Below, in pieces: positions 1-12,422 of a DNA stretch of 64,000 bases. The translations under genes were made by a program, and so were the position numbers. The stretch covers positions 1,405,501 to 1,469,500 of the forward strand of contig JAKLTH010000227.1 in NCBI GenBank assembly GCA_025175895.1, read 5' to 3'. The notes beneath the pieces are model-generated. The model saw only the letters and a program-made list of their open reading frames with translations, was not told the origin of the DNA and made no database searches. The DNA is from Wurfbainia villosa (taxonomy: Eukaryota; Streptophyta; Magnoliopsida; Zingiberales; Zingiberaceae). The first letter of the stretch is position 1, and each line of letters begins with the position of its first letter.

Positions 1-194
1 CCAACTTTAGTTTTCTAGTTCTGTAATCCGAATCTTATGGGAATCTTCTTTGACTCCTTCAGTGGCCGGTGGCTTCGTGCTTTGCTTCGAGAATGGCATT
101 TCAAAAGTCTGTTGTTCGATTCGTGTGCGCGGTATTTTGTGATTAGGTTACGTGAGAAGTGGTTCGTTAGGCGTCGAGGATAAGCATCGGTGAC

Positions 195-3100
195 ATGACG
201 GCGATGGCGTCGAGAGGAGATTTGAACCTGAACCTCATGCCGGCCCCGGAGTACGAAGAACACTTGAAGGAGGGATTGAAGTACGCCATGGTTCAGCACG
301 AGATCGTCTTCAAGCATCAGGTTTTTTTTTGTTGTTTTGCTATCTTTTATGGGTGTATATATACATATAATTTCAGTATTCTTTCGAGAATTAGGTTCTT
401 TTGTTTATCTTTACTTTGGATTTCACTGGAATCCTTTTTTGGCTGATTGTTGAATTATGGACAGTCGTGTGGATTTTCGATTTCTAGGTGCGGGAGCTTC
501 ATCGCCTCTATTGGGCTCAGAAAAGATTGATGAACGAGGTTAGCTGGAGGCAAACTGTGTTCACTTCGGTTCACGAGGAGGTGCCTGCGGTGAGATCTGC
601 TGGCTGTGACATCTACACATATTCGCAACGACTTATCTACGATATCAGTTAGTAAAATGTTAACTTTAACCTATTATTTCTGATTGGATTTCTTCGTGCA
701 GGTTGATTCAATTGAGTTTGCAAGCGATTCTGCTGATGAAATCGTGAATGCATACACAGAAGAAACTAGGTCTGGTATCTGTCAATATGCTTTGGCTACC
801 GGGCATGTCAAAGTCAACTTCAGTTCTACAGAAGCTAAGGTCAATAAGGCATCAGATTTAAAAGTGGTGGAAGATACTGATAAGAAAAAGGCTCATCCTA
901 AAGCTACTGCTTCGGATATCCCGTCTATGGAAATTAAAATGCCGAATGAGTCTGGTCATAGCCCATTGGAGAAGTATGCACATTCAGAAAATTTGGCTGA
1001 AAAATGGAGAAACAATAAATTCATCGACTCAGATACAGGTGAGTTATTATAATGAATTCGGTGGCTTGTAGACAAGCTCTATAAATGTAAATGATATGAT
1101 GTGGTTTATGGCTCGTTAGTACGATAAAGGATTAAATTTGAACTACTTGTACCAAAGAATGACTAGATCTGACATTAAGAGGCTTGAAGTCATCTCTTAT
1201 TATTCCTCCTTGTATACGGCACTCATTCTAGATGTAGTTGGGCACTGAAATTGTGTTTATTCTCTGTTTGACCTTGTTTAAAATTCCTCATTCCAAATTA
1301 GTCACCAAGTTAATATCATTGAGAAGCTACCATAGCCTACTGATTAGTTGCTGTGGCAAAAGTTCTTGCAGACTTTTCATAAAGGTTAAATATCCATTTT
1401 TGGTCCAGCTTGTCCATCCAAATCAACTATAGGAGGTGAATTTCAGTTTGAATTTGGTGGGATCAAAGAAGTAGTCTTGTGAATCAAATTCACAAACTGA
1501 TGGATAGATATATTATCAGAAAGGAACTGCTATATAAGTTTGAAATTGACTCCTCTTTTTTCTTGAAGCCTTCCCACCGTTTGTTCTTCTCTTTCATTTC
1601 CCTTGTTTTCCTCTGTACTGTTGAAGGATATTTCTTGATTGATGTGATTATTCTCTTTAGTAAATTAGTACTTACTTATTAGTCTAAAACATGTTATTGT
1701 CAGTTTTATGTATCATGCCCTGATTATTTGTTACGTGCACTTCGAAGTTTGAGAATCCATGTTACACAAAAGCTTCAATTTGAATAAACTTTTGAAATTT
1801 ACGTTGGTAGTTATCAATAAAAAGTTTACATGGTTTGATATGACTGCCACCCTCAAAAATCATGCCCTATTCCTTTTTAATTTCATTTGAGAAAGAAAAG
1901 AATTATCTGGAAAAAGGTCTTGCTATGTCATGGCGAATATTTTGTGGAGTCATTTATCATTTTTTTAGCAGTTACTTTCCTAGTTTTGATTTTATGTGCT
2001 GGGAATCAGAAAAATGTATAATTTGTAAGTTTTTAATGGGCATCCAGAAGGATTTTCATCTTCTAAATGACAGTCGAAGTTTCTTTTCTTCAATAATTAA
2101 CTGTCATTCTACTCTGTATTAATCAGTTATTCTGTAGCATATTCAGGATTAGAACATGGAGGTTCTCAATCTGTTAATTCACCAACTGAGAAGCAAAAAT
2201 CAAAATACAAATTTACTTTTATCGACCTGAACATAGCCCAAGATTATGAGTTTGTCAACGGTTCTCCAAATACTGTGGAAGCATCAACTTCGCCATCCAC
2301 AAGATCCACTATTGTTCTCAATGGAGCTGATTTGAGTGTGTCAAATATTTACTCAAAAGGATCAACCAGCACAGTGCAGCCTGGCTTTGTATCTTCTGAT
2401 TTGAGAAATTCAAGGGAAAGGATCGCCGGTTCATTGCATCATGATCTTAATATTTCTTATCGTTCTTCAGCTCAAACTTCTGTTCAAGGCAGTAATGCCA
2501 TAGATCATATAAATTACAAAGGTGTGGACAATGAATTTCTCACACCTAGCATCAGGAATTCCAAGGAATGTTGCAAAAACTTGGTTGAAAGTATTCCTAA
2601 TGCCAACAAGATGGGAACTCAGCACAGTTCAGATGGACCAATACTTGAAGAGTTACATAAACATGGAAAAGGATGTACTTTTTCACTGTTGGACCAGCCA
2701 ATTATTTCTGATAGCAGAAATATGATTCCAGTTTCCTGCAGTTATTTGGAAAATAATTGCTTACATGCGCCAGCTGAGAGTACCAATTTACCACCAAATA
2801 CAGGAGGTCTGGAAGAAAACATGTCATGTAAAGAAGAGAGTGAAGAAGATACCTTATCAAGTCATGCCAAAGTTACACATGGAGAGCAACAAGATGAACC
2901 TGAGCCCCCTAGTGTGACCAAGATCGATCACTTTGAATGCACTTCAGAGAACGGAAGTGTAGCAAATAATGTAGTTGTCTCCAATTCTGAGTATTCTGCA
3001 ACTGAATTAGATATTCCTAGCAAAAAAGCTCAACCTTTTGAAGACCGTGAAGTACCCTTCCACATAGAGGAGAGAGCATGTCATTTCTATAGATCTCAAT

Positions 3101-3588
3101 CTAAAGTCTATTTGGATCAAAAGCTAGCTCAAGTGCTATCGAATGATCATATTGTTGCCACAGCAGCGAAGACTCTTCTATCTATTTCTTTAATGAATCG
3201 ATATGCCATGGATCATCTAATTGGTGACAGGAAGACTGAATCAGAATCTGAAGAAAGCAAGGATCAACCTCAGTCCTCTGATTCTTTTGAGACAATGACT
3301 TTGAAGCAGAAGGAAATCAGAGATTATGGAAGCTCGGTCTGTGATAATCAAATAGACAAAGATGGTAGGAAGGTCGTGAGTGGGTGCAAGCTACGAAGGG
3401 GACTACGTGATTTTCAAAAGGATATATTGCCAGGAATTATATCTCTCTCAAGGCATGAAATATGTGAAGATCTTTATGCCATTAAGTATGAGCTGAGGAA
3501 GAATCCCTCCAGGAGTTCGGAGGAAACTTGTTTACTTCCTACTAGAAGTAGACGATCAAGGCCCTATAGCAACGGTAGAAGGTGTTGA
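195..3588 (+). CDS. DUF863 family protein (plant-specific, nuclear-type, function unknown)
   Basis: Four coding exons with GT-AG introns: 195-320, 488-589, 702-1038, 2147-3588; joined they give 668 codons plus TGA and every junction keeps frame. The N-terminal part contains EHLKEGLKYAMVQHEIVFKHQ running over the first intron into VRELHRLYWAQKRLMNEV, the start motif of plant DUF863 proteins. The middle is low-complexity, rich in Ser, Glu and Asn. The C-terminus has AAKTLLSIS and then LRDFQKDILPGIISLSRHEI, the second DUF863 hallmark, followed by an Arg-rich tail. No signal peptide or membrane segment is seen. The start ATG at 195 is followed by a second in-frame ATG two codons later (MTAM). Family members are about 600-1100 residues long, so this is a smaller member. 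Family assignment rests on motif memory; the biochemical role is unknown. Confidence 0.85.
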
Positions 3589-6500
3589 TGGTTTCAGGTA
3601 TGTATGATGCATGTATGGATTTTTTCCCTTCAACTATTGTTGACTAGTCAAGTTCTACAATGTCTAGGTTTCTTTTCTATGAAATTTTGGAGCTTAACTT
3701 GCTAATTTTCATTTTGACATCTGTTAATAGAAAACTTAGTATTTGAAGTCTTTTTGTTAGTTGAATTTCTGTCCATTCGCCAAAACCTAGGAATCATTGA
3801 CAACTTTTCAGCAATTTCTTGGTATCTAGTAGACTGTTTTCAGATTGCCGAGTTCCAATTCATAATAGATAAACATGCAACGAACATAGATATGATACAA
3901 TTGAAATAGGTGTTCATCATTGAAGTATATGTTTGCTGCTGCATCATAACACTAGCCAACTATTATGCCAACCAGTCCAAAGCTAAATTTCAGCTTTTCA
4001 GATGCAAAACATACTTACCTTTAGCTCTTCCTATGTTGACCGTATATGTTATATTGAAACTTCTGTTGTGCTAAATACTGGTTTTTCCTTTTTTTTTTTT
4101 TTAGTTGTTGTTGTTAGCAAATTATGTATCTCTTTTGATTCCATACTAGCTATCTCTATTGACTTGCTCTTTGATGTACTCAGAGAGCTAGAAATAGAGA
4201 TACGTGGAGAATAGTTGCTATCCCCATATGTGCAAAGATTTGTGATTGAACATTGCACAAAGGAACATCTGCCTGATGGCTAACGAGACCAAGAGCTGCT
4301 TTGGAGGAATAGCTAATTAGATCCTGGTAGAAGAAACTCGAGGTGGCTGGAATTTGCCCTCCGAACAACCTTTGGCCCTTCGTCAAAATTTTAAGTTGCA
4401 TCAACGGATATTAAAGGACTTAGAGATGATCTTTGATAGAGTATCAACTCTGTCCCCTCCCTAACATGTTTCTCACTGTAAAGTTATAATATACTAGCTA
4501 GATGGTTATTGTTGGTCTTGAACAAAGGCATTTGCCGAGTATGCAGATGAGCATCACGTCCGGTGCTATAAAACAATATCAGGTTAGAAAACATGCAGCA
4601 TTTTTTCCATTTGAAATTTGTACTCTTCATACAATGCGCTTAACTACTGTTATATGAATGTCTTAACGTACAAATACATTATCTTATTTTCCCAAAAGAA
4701 ATGGATACATCTGACTTGGAAAGGAAAACAGACGAAGTGGCGATACATATTTCTATTTTTTCCCCCCTTTTATTTTTAATATTTCATGTTAATTTATTTA
4801 TTCGACTAACAATTATTTCTCTGTTAAGCTTATCATTCATCAACCGTGAAGGTTCTAACTGAAAGACTTAACCAGTGAAAGTTAGGGTCTATTGGGTGTC
4901 TCCAGGCCCCTAAGCTTGCTTCTTTTGCTCGAGTTGTTCTATTCATCACTAGCTTAGTTTGTTTGATCCTACTGGATTCGCTTGGGCAGTCTGCTCAGTT
5001 GTTTGGCTCGTAGCGTTTGATGGATTTGTTCGATGTAGTTGAAAATAACAGAAATTAATTTATTGGCTACATATAGTTCAAAAAGATAAATTATGTTTTA
5101 GGATTAAGTAGCTAATATGCATGGAAGAATTATTCCAAGAAATAATCATCAAAAAAGCCAAAAAAAATTAGATGTCTATCTTTTGTCGTATTAATTTTTG
5201 ATTGAGTAAAAATATTCTTTGTGATTTATTTTTTTTCATCTAGATGTGCAATGACGACTAATGGTGTTTGGAATGATATTCAATTCATGAGGGCAATCGG
5301 CTATAAATTGATTTTTAATTAAGCAGCATTATGCATGTTTCAGATTAAAATCACAAGAATTTGGTAGCTTTCGGTGTAGCAAAAGATGATCAAATAGCTT
5401 GCAGATACTTGACAGCACTGCAGCAGGGCTTGTAGATGGTGCAAATTGCTGATGAACCAAAGGAATAGGCCGAGGAATTCCCTTTCAACGTCTCTTTCTC
5501 GACAATTTTCGATGATCCATGTCAGAGGACAGTCGGTGCTGTAAAGTGTCTCCCAAGCATCCTCCTTTTTCAGATTCCCGACATGCAAACTCGATGAAGT
5601 CGCTGGTGTCATATTTTCAGGAAAGAATCCAAAGCAGCAGATTGCAGGCGAAGAATATTTATTTTTTTTAAATGATACATATGTTCATCCATCTTTCTAT
5701 AGACGAAGTAATCTATCAAAACACTTGTTTTCTCTGGGAGGTAACTTGTTCTCATACTGTACGTGCAGAATTTGAGGTAGAAAAATATTTTTATCATCTT
5801 CTTTCATCAATTAAATAATCATACGACCAAACATACGCACCAATCCCTATGAATCTGATGGCTTCAATAATTGTAGTTCCAGCTTTAATTTGCAAGCTTA
5901 CACCGGCTTCCATTTAACTATTTAACTACAAGACGATGTTGATAGAAATGATATATATTGATTTCTAAAAAAGTTTAAATTTTTTGTTTGAATTTAAATG
6001 ATTTTTACATATCTTGAATACCACGTTAAGATTTATAAGATTTTTTATAATTTATCTGTTAAAACTTATTGTGTCTTGCGGGGCTATACGAACACATAAA
6101 CGTCCTCCAGGAACTCAAAAGCAACTAGTCTGTCAGCTGATGACGTTATTTTGGTTGCTTTTTCCTGTGACAAAACTAGGGAAGAGATTGATTGGCAGCT
6201 AAGGAAGATCGATCAGCAGCATGCAGCTCGTGACAGAGAAGATACAATGTGGACGACGAGTACACCTAACAGACCTGTTTTTGTCGTATCTATCCCTGGC
6301 AAACAATGACATGATCCTTCAATTTTTGGTGCACACTGAATGCCTGCCATGCAATTTCAGTCAAGCTCTCAATAATTATCAGGAGCACGCAACGTGAATG
6401 CCCAGCTGCAATCGATATCAGACACCTTTCAAACTTAACTTTTGCAAGAAATTTGTGCCACTTCGAGTGACTTGTATAGATCAGAGACGCCTTTGCATTA

Positions 6501-8600
6501 AACATGATAGGACCATCCGCCACTACTGCGTCCCAGGGCAGCAGTGGGATATCTAATTGAATTGCAACGAATAGTTCACGGATGGATGCTGTAATTAGGA
6601 TTTAGGACGCCGTATATATATGGACAATGAACCAGAAAAGGATTTATTAGAATTTGAAGGATGAATGCTTTAGAAAGTCCATTTCTGATTATTATATGTA
6701 AATTATGTTTCGAATTTATATATCTTTTGAAGTGTAAGTAAATCAATGTAGAGAAAAACAGCAAGACATGCAGTATATTTAATTCTCAAACAGCATAGTT
6801 TAAACTATGGGAGATAATATTGTATCAAAGCATACGGGGTCCTTGCATTTCAAAAAAAAAAATGATGGGAAAGACATGCGGGTCGAGGATATATGAAATA
6901 TGACGGAGAAGTATTGTTTTCACAGAAGGATTATATGGTTAGTACGATAATAAAATTATATCAATTAGTAAAAATTAATATTTGAGATTGTAAATTTTTT
7001 AAAATATCTATTCTCTTACTATGTTAGTTTTGAATTAAGCAATATGTAATTTGTGATTTATTTTTTTTTCATATTAATTATGTGATCGATTGATAAAGAT
7101 ATTGAAAATAAAAAAATCATTTTTTACACCAATGATTTGAGAAGTTATTTATATTTACGACGCTGCAAAGCAACGAGGGTCTCTTTTTCTTCCATCTTTT
7201 CCGTGGCGCACTGGCGCACAGACTGAAGCAAATGGCAAGCTTTTAATTGCCCTGCACCCGTAAGCGAAGGCAGCTGCTGCCTAGGCACTGCTGTTTTTCC
7301 TACCTGCATAATTTTTTATTTTTTATAATTTACTTTCGGCTCGATTAATTACAAAAATATGTTCTTTTTTCCTGAATATCATCCAATACGATGAAATCAA
7401 TAGATAATTCATGATTCAACTCCATTGAAGAGCAAAAATTTAATTTAAAAAGAGTAATATCGAAAGAAAGAATTAAATTCGACGCCTTCGAGGGTGTAGT
7501 TGTTTGAAAAGTGAATAAAATTAGCTCCAATATTAATAAATAATAATAATAAATCAAAATTTTTCTTTATCACAAAGTGAATATGGTTGAATGGGAGGTT
7601 TTACTTTCTTGGGCATGCACCTGCTTGGAGTGCAAATCCAAGACCTAATTTACATTAAATTTAATTCATCCCATGCATTGAATATCGAACTAGCGAAGAC
7701 AAATTATTCCTACAGCGCAACTTATATTTTGTCACTTGGGTTTATGTTCCTACTGCCTCAAATTTATAAAAAACATAATTAATAGGAGGATTGTCTTTAT
7801 TTTCTTGGACAAATTTTATGTGTATTTATCATCCGAGTTAATTCGCAAGGGCAAAAAAACAAACAAAAACAACTCTTCTCGGTCAGACTCATGATCGCAA
7901 AGTACAACATGAATTTTCAGATTCTCATCGCTGGACCTGCAATTTTCTCATAGGTTTGGCTTTGATGAGGACATCAAGGGAATACAAGTGGGCAATTTGG
8001 TAGGAAAAATGGGATGGTAGCAATGTGCTACACTGCTACTTAATAACCGATGAAATAGGGAAGAGCAGGAGATTTGTTTAAATAGAAAATGCTAAATTAC
8101 TATGGAAAAAAAAAAACAGCCTACTGAACCCATATGGTACAACGTGACCTCATTTTTGCTATTACACTAGATGAGCTAAGATTAGAAGTGCTATTTACTT
8201 GTCCCACGGAAAATACCTAGTGACTAACACATACATACAGATATTATATCATAGAACAACGAATCAAATACGAGGGTACTGTCCTTCTATGCGCTAATTA
8301 CTAATCTCAAGGGTCAAAAAATTACCGTGATTTATCTCCCTTACGATGGTCCAAGGATGAACTAATAGAGACCGCTAAATTGACGGATTCCGACCTTTGC
8401 ACTGTAAAAGTGCTATTTACCTCAGTTTTTTTGTTCTCATTGTGAAATGGTCTTCTGATCAAGGACAAACTTCCACCCTAATGCAGAGAAGTGGAGATCG
8501 GAGAAAAGGCAACGAATGAAAGAAATCACAAGTGTCTAAAGTTTAAACAGGAATCTGAACAAGGCTTTGCTGATCCTCTCGGTTTAGGGTAGCCATTTTG
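3589..8600. other. Intergenic AT-rich region, no recognised gene
   Basis: About 5 kb between the DUF863 stop and the 3' side of ATG8. The first several hundred bases may be 3' UTR of the DUF863 gene, including a possible splice donor just after the stop (TTTCAG/gtatg at 3592-3602). The short open frames around 4000-4400, 5340-5800 and 6290-6520 have no family motif I recognise and no splice-consistent partners. I see no tRNA, rRNA or clear mobile element. Confidence 0.5.
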
Positions 8601-8772
8601 GTGGAGTCAAAGGAGATTGTAACATGTTGGCCACACACACGGATAGAATATATGTATGTGCAAAAATCCATCTTCAGAAGAGATTAAAGAAAATCTACAT
8701 GGTTTTGATTCATTGCTTCCAGCACCAGACAGTAGAGTCGTGCCTTTATGAACAACATGCTGGCCGCAGTCC

Positions 8773-11039
8773 TTAAGCTCGGTCGAGATTTGGTTTAAGA
8801 GAGCCAAAGGTGTTCTCTCCGCTGTAGACGACGTAAAGGAACCCATCTTCATCTTTCTTCTCCTCATAGAGATGGCCCATCAGAGTTCCTAACACATCAG
8901 AAATAATAGCACCGCGAGTTGTTCGATCTGAATTATGAACGGAACGGGTTAAGATGAAGTACCAATCTGTGGAAGCACGTTGTCCACGAACATGAATATG
9001 GCCTTCTCGGCACTTAAATTTATTCTCTTTCGGATTACATAAACAAATTGCCCGAGCGTAATATCTACGGGAACCAAATACCTGGATGAAGCAATTCACA
9101 TCATAGACCATGGTTAATACAAAGGTAGAGAAAAAGTTTTTCTCACAAACAGATTTCCTCATAAACTCAAAATTCTCATGGTAGGTAAAAATAAAATTAA
9201 AAAGAAAAATCTACCCCAGAATTATTAGTTAGCAAAGGCACAAGGAATTGGCATCATTATTAAATTGTGACGAAATGGGTAAGGATACTCACTTTTTCTT
9301 GTCAATGTTTGGTATATCACTTCTCTCTGCTTTCTCGACAATTACCTGAAAAGCTCAAATCAAACATGAACCTAAATCCAATTAACAAAGGCAAGTGAAA
9401 ATGCTACAGTTGCCAACTAATTCAGCAACATGATTGAACTGCAGCAAGTATCAGAATACAACAACTGGAGCACGATAATTGAGAACCCAAAATTTTCAAT
9501 GATCTAACAAGTGGTTCATATGGCTTAAGTGTGCACACTTATGCATCGACATTTTTAGTTCATTGAAGCAAATATGCCAACGTGTGCATTTATACATGTG
9601 GTCATCTATCACTGCTATAATCTTTAAACTAGATAGGAAAAATATAACCGATTAAGTTAGTATCTTTAGGGTTGAACTAGATATGAAAGATACAATTGAT
9701 CTAATTTATCTTTAGTCTAATGTAAATATATAGAATAGACAATATAAGAAGTAAAGAAATAAATGGTCATATCGACTTCAGTATATTGCAAACATATCAT
9801 AAATCCAAACCTTGATGCAATTACATGCTTCCTGAAAAAAAATTCCTTGAAACTTGTCGAACACAAATATGATTATCTAAATGGCAGTTCTTTCTAACTA
9901 TTAGAAAAATAAAAACATGTAAAAAAACATATAACTGCAACAAATAATTCTAATGATTAAGTGTTATCTTATTGTGTCATAACTAATAGGATTCAAGTTC
10001 CTAAGGTACTTAACAGATCATCTTCATCAATCCAATTTACTCTATGAAAGAAAGGAGACACCTACTGTAATGGTGTTTTAGAGCTGGTAGATTACATCAA
10101 GCAGATGTCAAAAAAGTAAATCAGGCAATCTAGTTTATACAATTTATACTGCATTAATGAGAATTGAGATTCTATTTTATGTATATGTAAATACAAACAA
10201 GAATTGAAGTTTTTTGAGAATAAATAATGGACAAGCTTAAGTCGACAAGGAGCCGTACTAAAAGAAGAGGAAAGTTTAAACCTTCCCATATTCGTTGTCC
10301 AACACTTTATACTATTTTGTTAGGGGACAAATGATTTTTTAAAATTATAAAATATCATATTTATCATTGCAATATCGAATATCCAATATTACACATATAT
10401 CTTCTCAGATCTACAAATCTCAAATAAATCTTTTCAATGAACTAAAATTGTATAGCAACATGATCTCATTTTAATCAAGGTAAAGTTCATCTTTCTTTTC
10501 TCACCTTCTCTTTCCTTTTATAATCTTTCTCCAGCTTTAAATGAAATCCAAAACATTAAATATACATCAAAAAACTATAATAAGATTAAATTCAAAGGCA
10601 GTTCATGTAACAGCAAAAAGTTAAAGAATAATATTATCAATTACAATCACTAGTAACCAGAAGTTAACAACTGAGTCATGTATGAAAGGTATTAAGACTT
10701 AGAATGTGATAATTAATGACATATATGCAAAATAGTATGTGAATATATACATGAAATTTGTCAATTTTGGATATTCATGATTACAGAAATAACCAAAATA
10801 AAATAAAATAAAGAAGAATTATATGGAAGACAATGAATAACCTCATACCGGCACTCTACCGGGGTACTTCTCCTTGATCCTCGTTGATTCAGCTTTCCTT
10901 TTCTCTACAGAACAAATATGAAAAAAAATCGTAATGTTTAGACATATCAGTACAAGTAAAAACAGCGCATCAAATAAATCAAGGCGACTGATTACTCACC
11001 GAGGTCATGCTGCTGCTTGTAACTGCTCTGCCTCGACAT
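8773..11039 (-). CDS. ATG8: Autophagy-related ubiquitin-like protein ATG8
   Basis: Five coding exons on the minus strand: 11039-11000, 10904-10849, 9345-9293, 9081-8963, 8888-8773; 128 codons including TAA, all phases consistent. Recognisable blocks in order are EKRKAESTRIKEKYPGRVPV, IVEKAERSDIPNIDKKKYLV, GQFVYVIRKRINLSAEKAIF, LPQIGTLMGHLYEEKKDEDG and FLYVVYSGENTFG. ATG8 is the small modifier attached to phosphatidylethanolamine on autophagosome membranes. The conserved Gly is residue 118 and is followed by nine residues (SLKPNLDRA), so by family knowledge the ATG4 protease must trim it before lipidation. A non-coding leader intron is likely: an acceptor lies 6 nt before the ATG (around 11046) and a donor near 11195. 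The third and fourth introns are very different in size (about 1.5 kb and 211 bp); the last is 74 bp. Identity is sure; the isoform is not determined. Confidence 0.96.
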
Positions 11040-11195
11040 CTTTACCTGCGACCGATCACAGCAGAAAACGCAAGTCAACCGGAACAAAATTCGACAGCAG
11101 AAAAACAACAGGGAAAATCGGAAGAAAGCCCCGGAACTCGGAAAACAAAATACCGACTCGATTAGAAAGAAATCGCCGATCGAAAAAGCGTTTAC

Positions 11196-12140
11196 CTTGG
11201 GAACAGAAAGGAGGCGAGAAAGAAGACTTTACGAGGCAATCGGCTAGGGACTGTTATATAGACCACTTTTACAATGTGTGTGCGCGAAGCAATCGCTAGC
11301 CCTAACTCGATGCCTAGAAAAATCATACAAGTAATTAAAATTGACGTAAGATTTTGATTTTCATCGATTACAAATAATTATCAATCTGGAAAAGCGTTTC
11401 CCTTTTAAGAAATTAAAAATTAAAACACTGCTGTGGTAGAAGCGATGGGAGAAGCAGACACTTCGATCCTGATATCGTTCAACGATAAATTTAAAAAAAT
11501 ACATTCGGATAATCCTGAGATTCAAAAATTTGTTCGTTATATGTTATATGAAGTACAACTTTGATATTGAACCATTCAAAGATGACGCGTCTGTGAAGTT
11601 TGAATTGAACCGTAAAAAAATTGAAATACTTTTCTGATTTATCCTTAATAGCCGATGAAGACTACTTAGACTCCGATCTTATCCAATTTAACTGTTAATG
11701 AAATATCTCAAAGATTCGTGGAGTATGATCAATCATTTTCAGAGATTAATCGGACTGAAAATTGAAATAACATGATATCAATAACAAAAATAAAATAAAA
11801 ATTAAAAGAAAGAAAAAAATCTTTAAAAAAAAGCACAAATAGTAACTATGAAATTTTTTCGTTATTTTAAATATAAATTTGAAATCAATTTCACATCTAA
11901 TTTTAAAATTTACATAGTCAAATAAAATCAAATCCATATGAAACATTAACATATTACTTTTAGATTAAATTATTTTAATTGTTTTCAGCGCTCATTCAGC
12001 TTCACAGACGTAATAAAACGAATGTTCTTTTATCCTTTCCCTGCACTTTCTGCCTTGTATTTCTTCATCGCAGTGAATACGAATTCTGTAACAACAGCTA
12101 ACGCATTACTATGGTTTCGAAACACATCTGTCAAGTTCGA
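11196..12140. other. ATG8 promoter/leader and intergenic AT-rich stretch
   Basis: The ATG8 first leader exon probably lies near 11196-11300. From about 11300 to 12140 the sequence is AT-rich with no open reading frame that resembles a family. The 3' UTR of the next minus-strand gene probably occupies about 12140-12422. Confidence 0.4.
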
Positions 12141-12422
12141 AGACAAACTCTTCAATCCTCAAGAAAAGAAACATTCTGTAAATTAAAAGGATTCACATCC
12201 AATCTGAGAAATGAATTGGTACATGAATTCTCATCCCCAGACATCCGGTGACCAGACTGCACTTGCTCATGCAAATCCGCATTCCTCCCCGTTTTCGCCA
12301 ACCATTGCCTTGATTCTTTCGACACTGTATCAAAATCCCAAGCATTTGAAAGTGAGAGATGCCAACGCGTGCGAATGGAAAAAATTCTCAAAATTAACAG
12401 GCCAGTTTCCTGTGCAGGCAGC

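Noticed and set aside
5340..5797. Two adjacent minus-strand frames
   Set aside because: No recognisable domain, no convincing start context or splice sites; composition like surrounding intergenic DNA.
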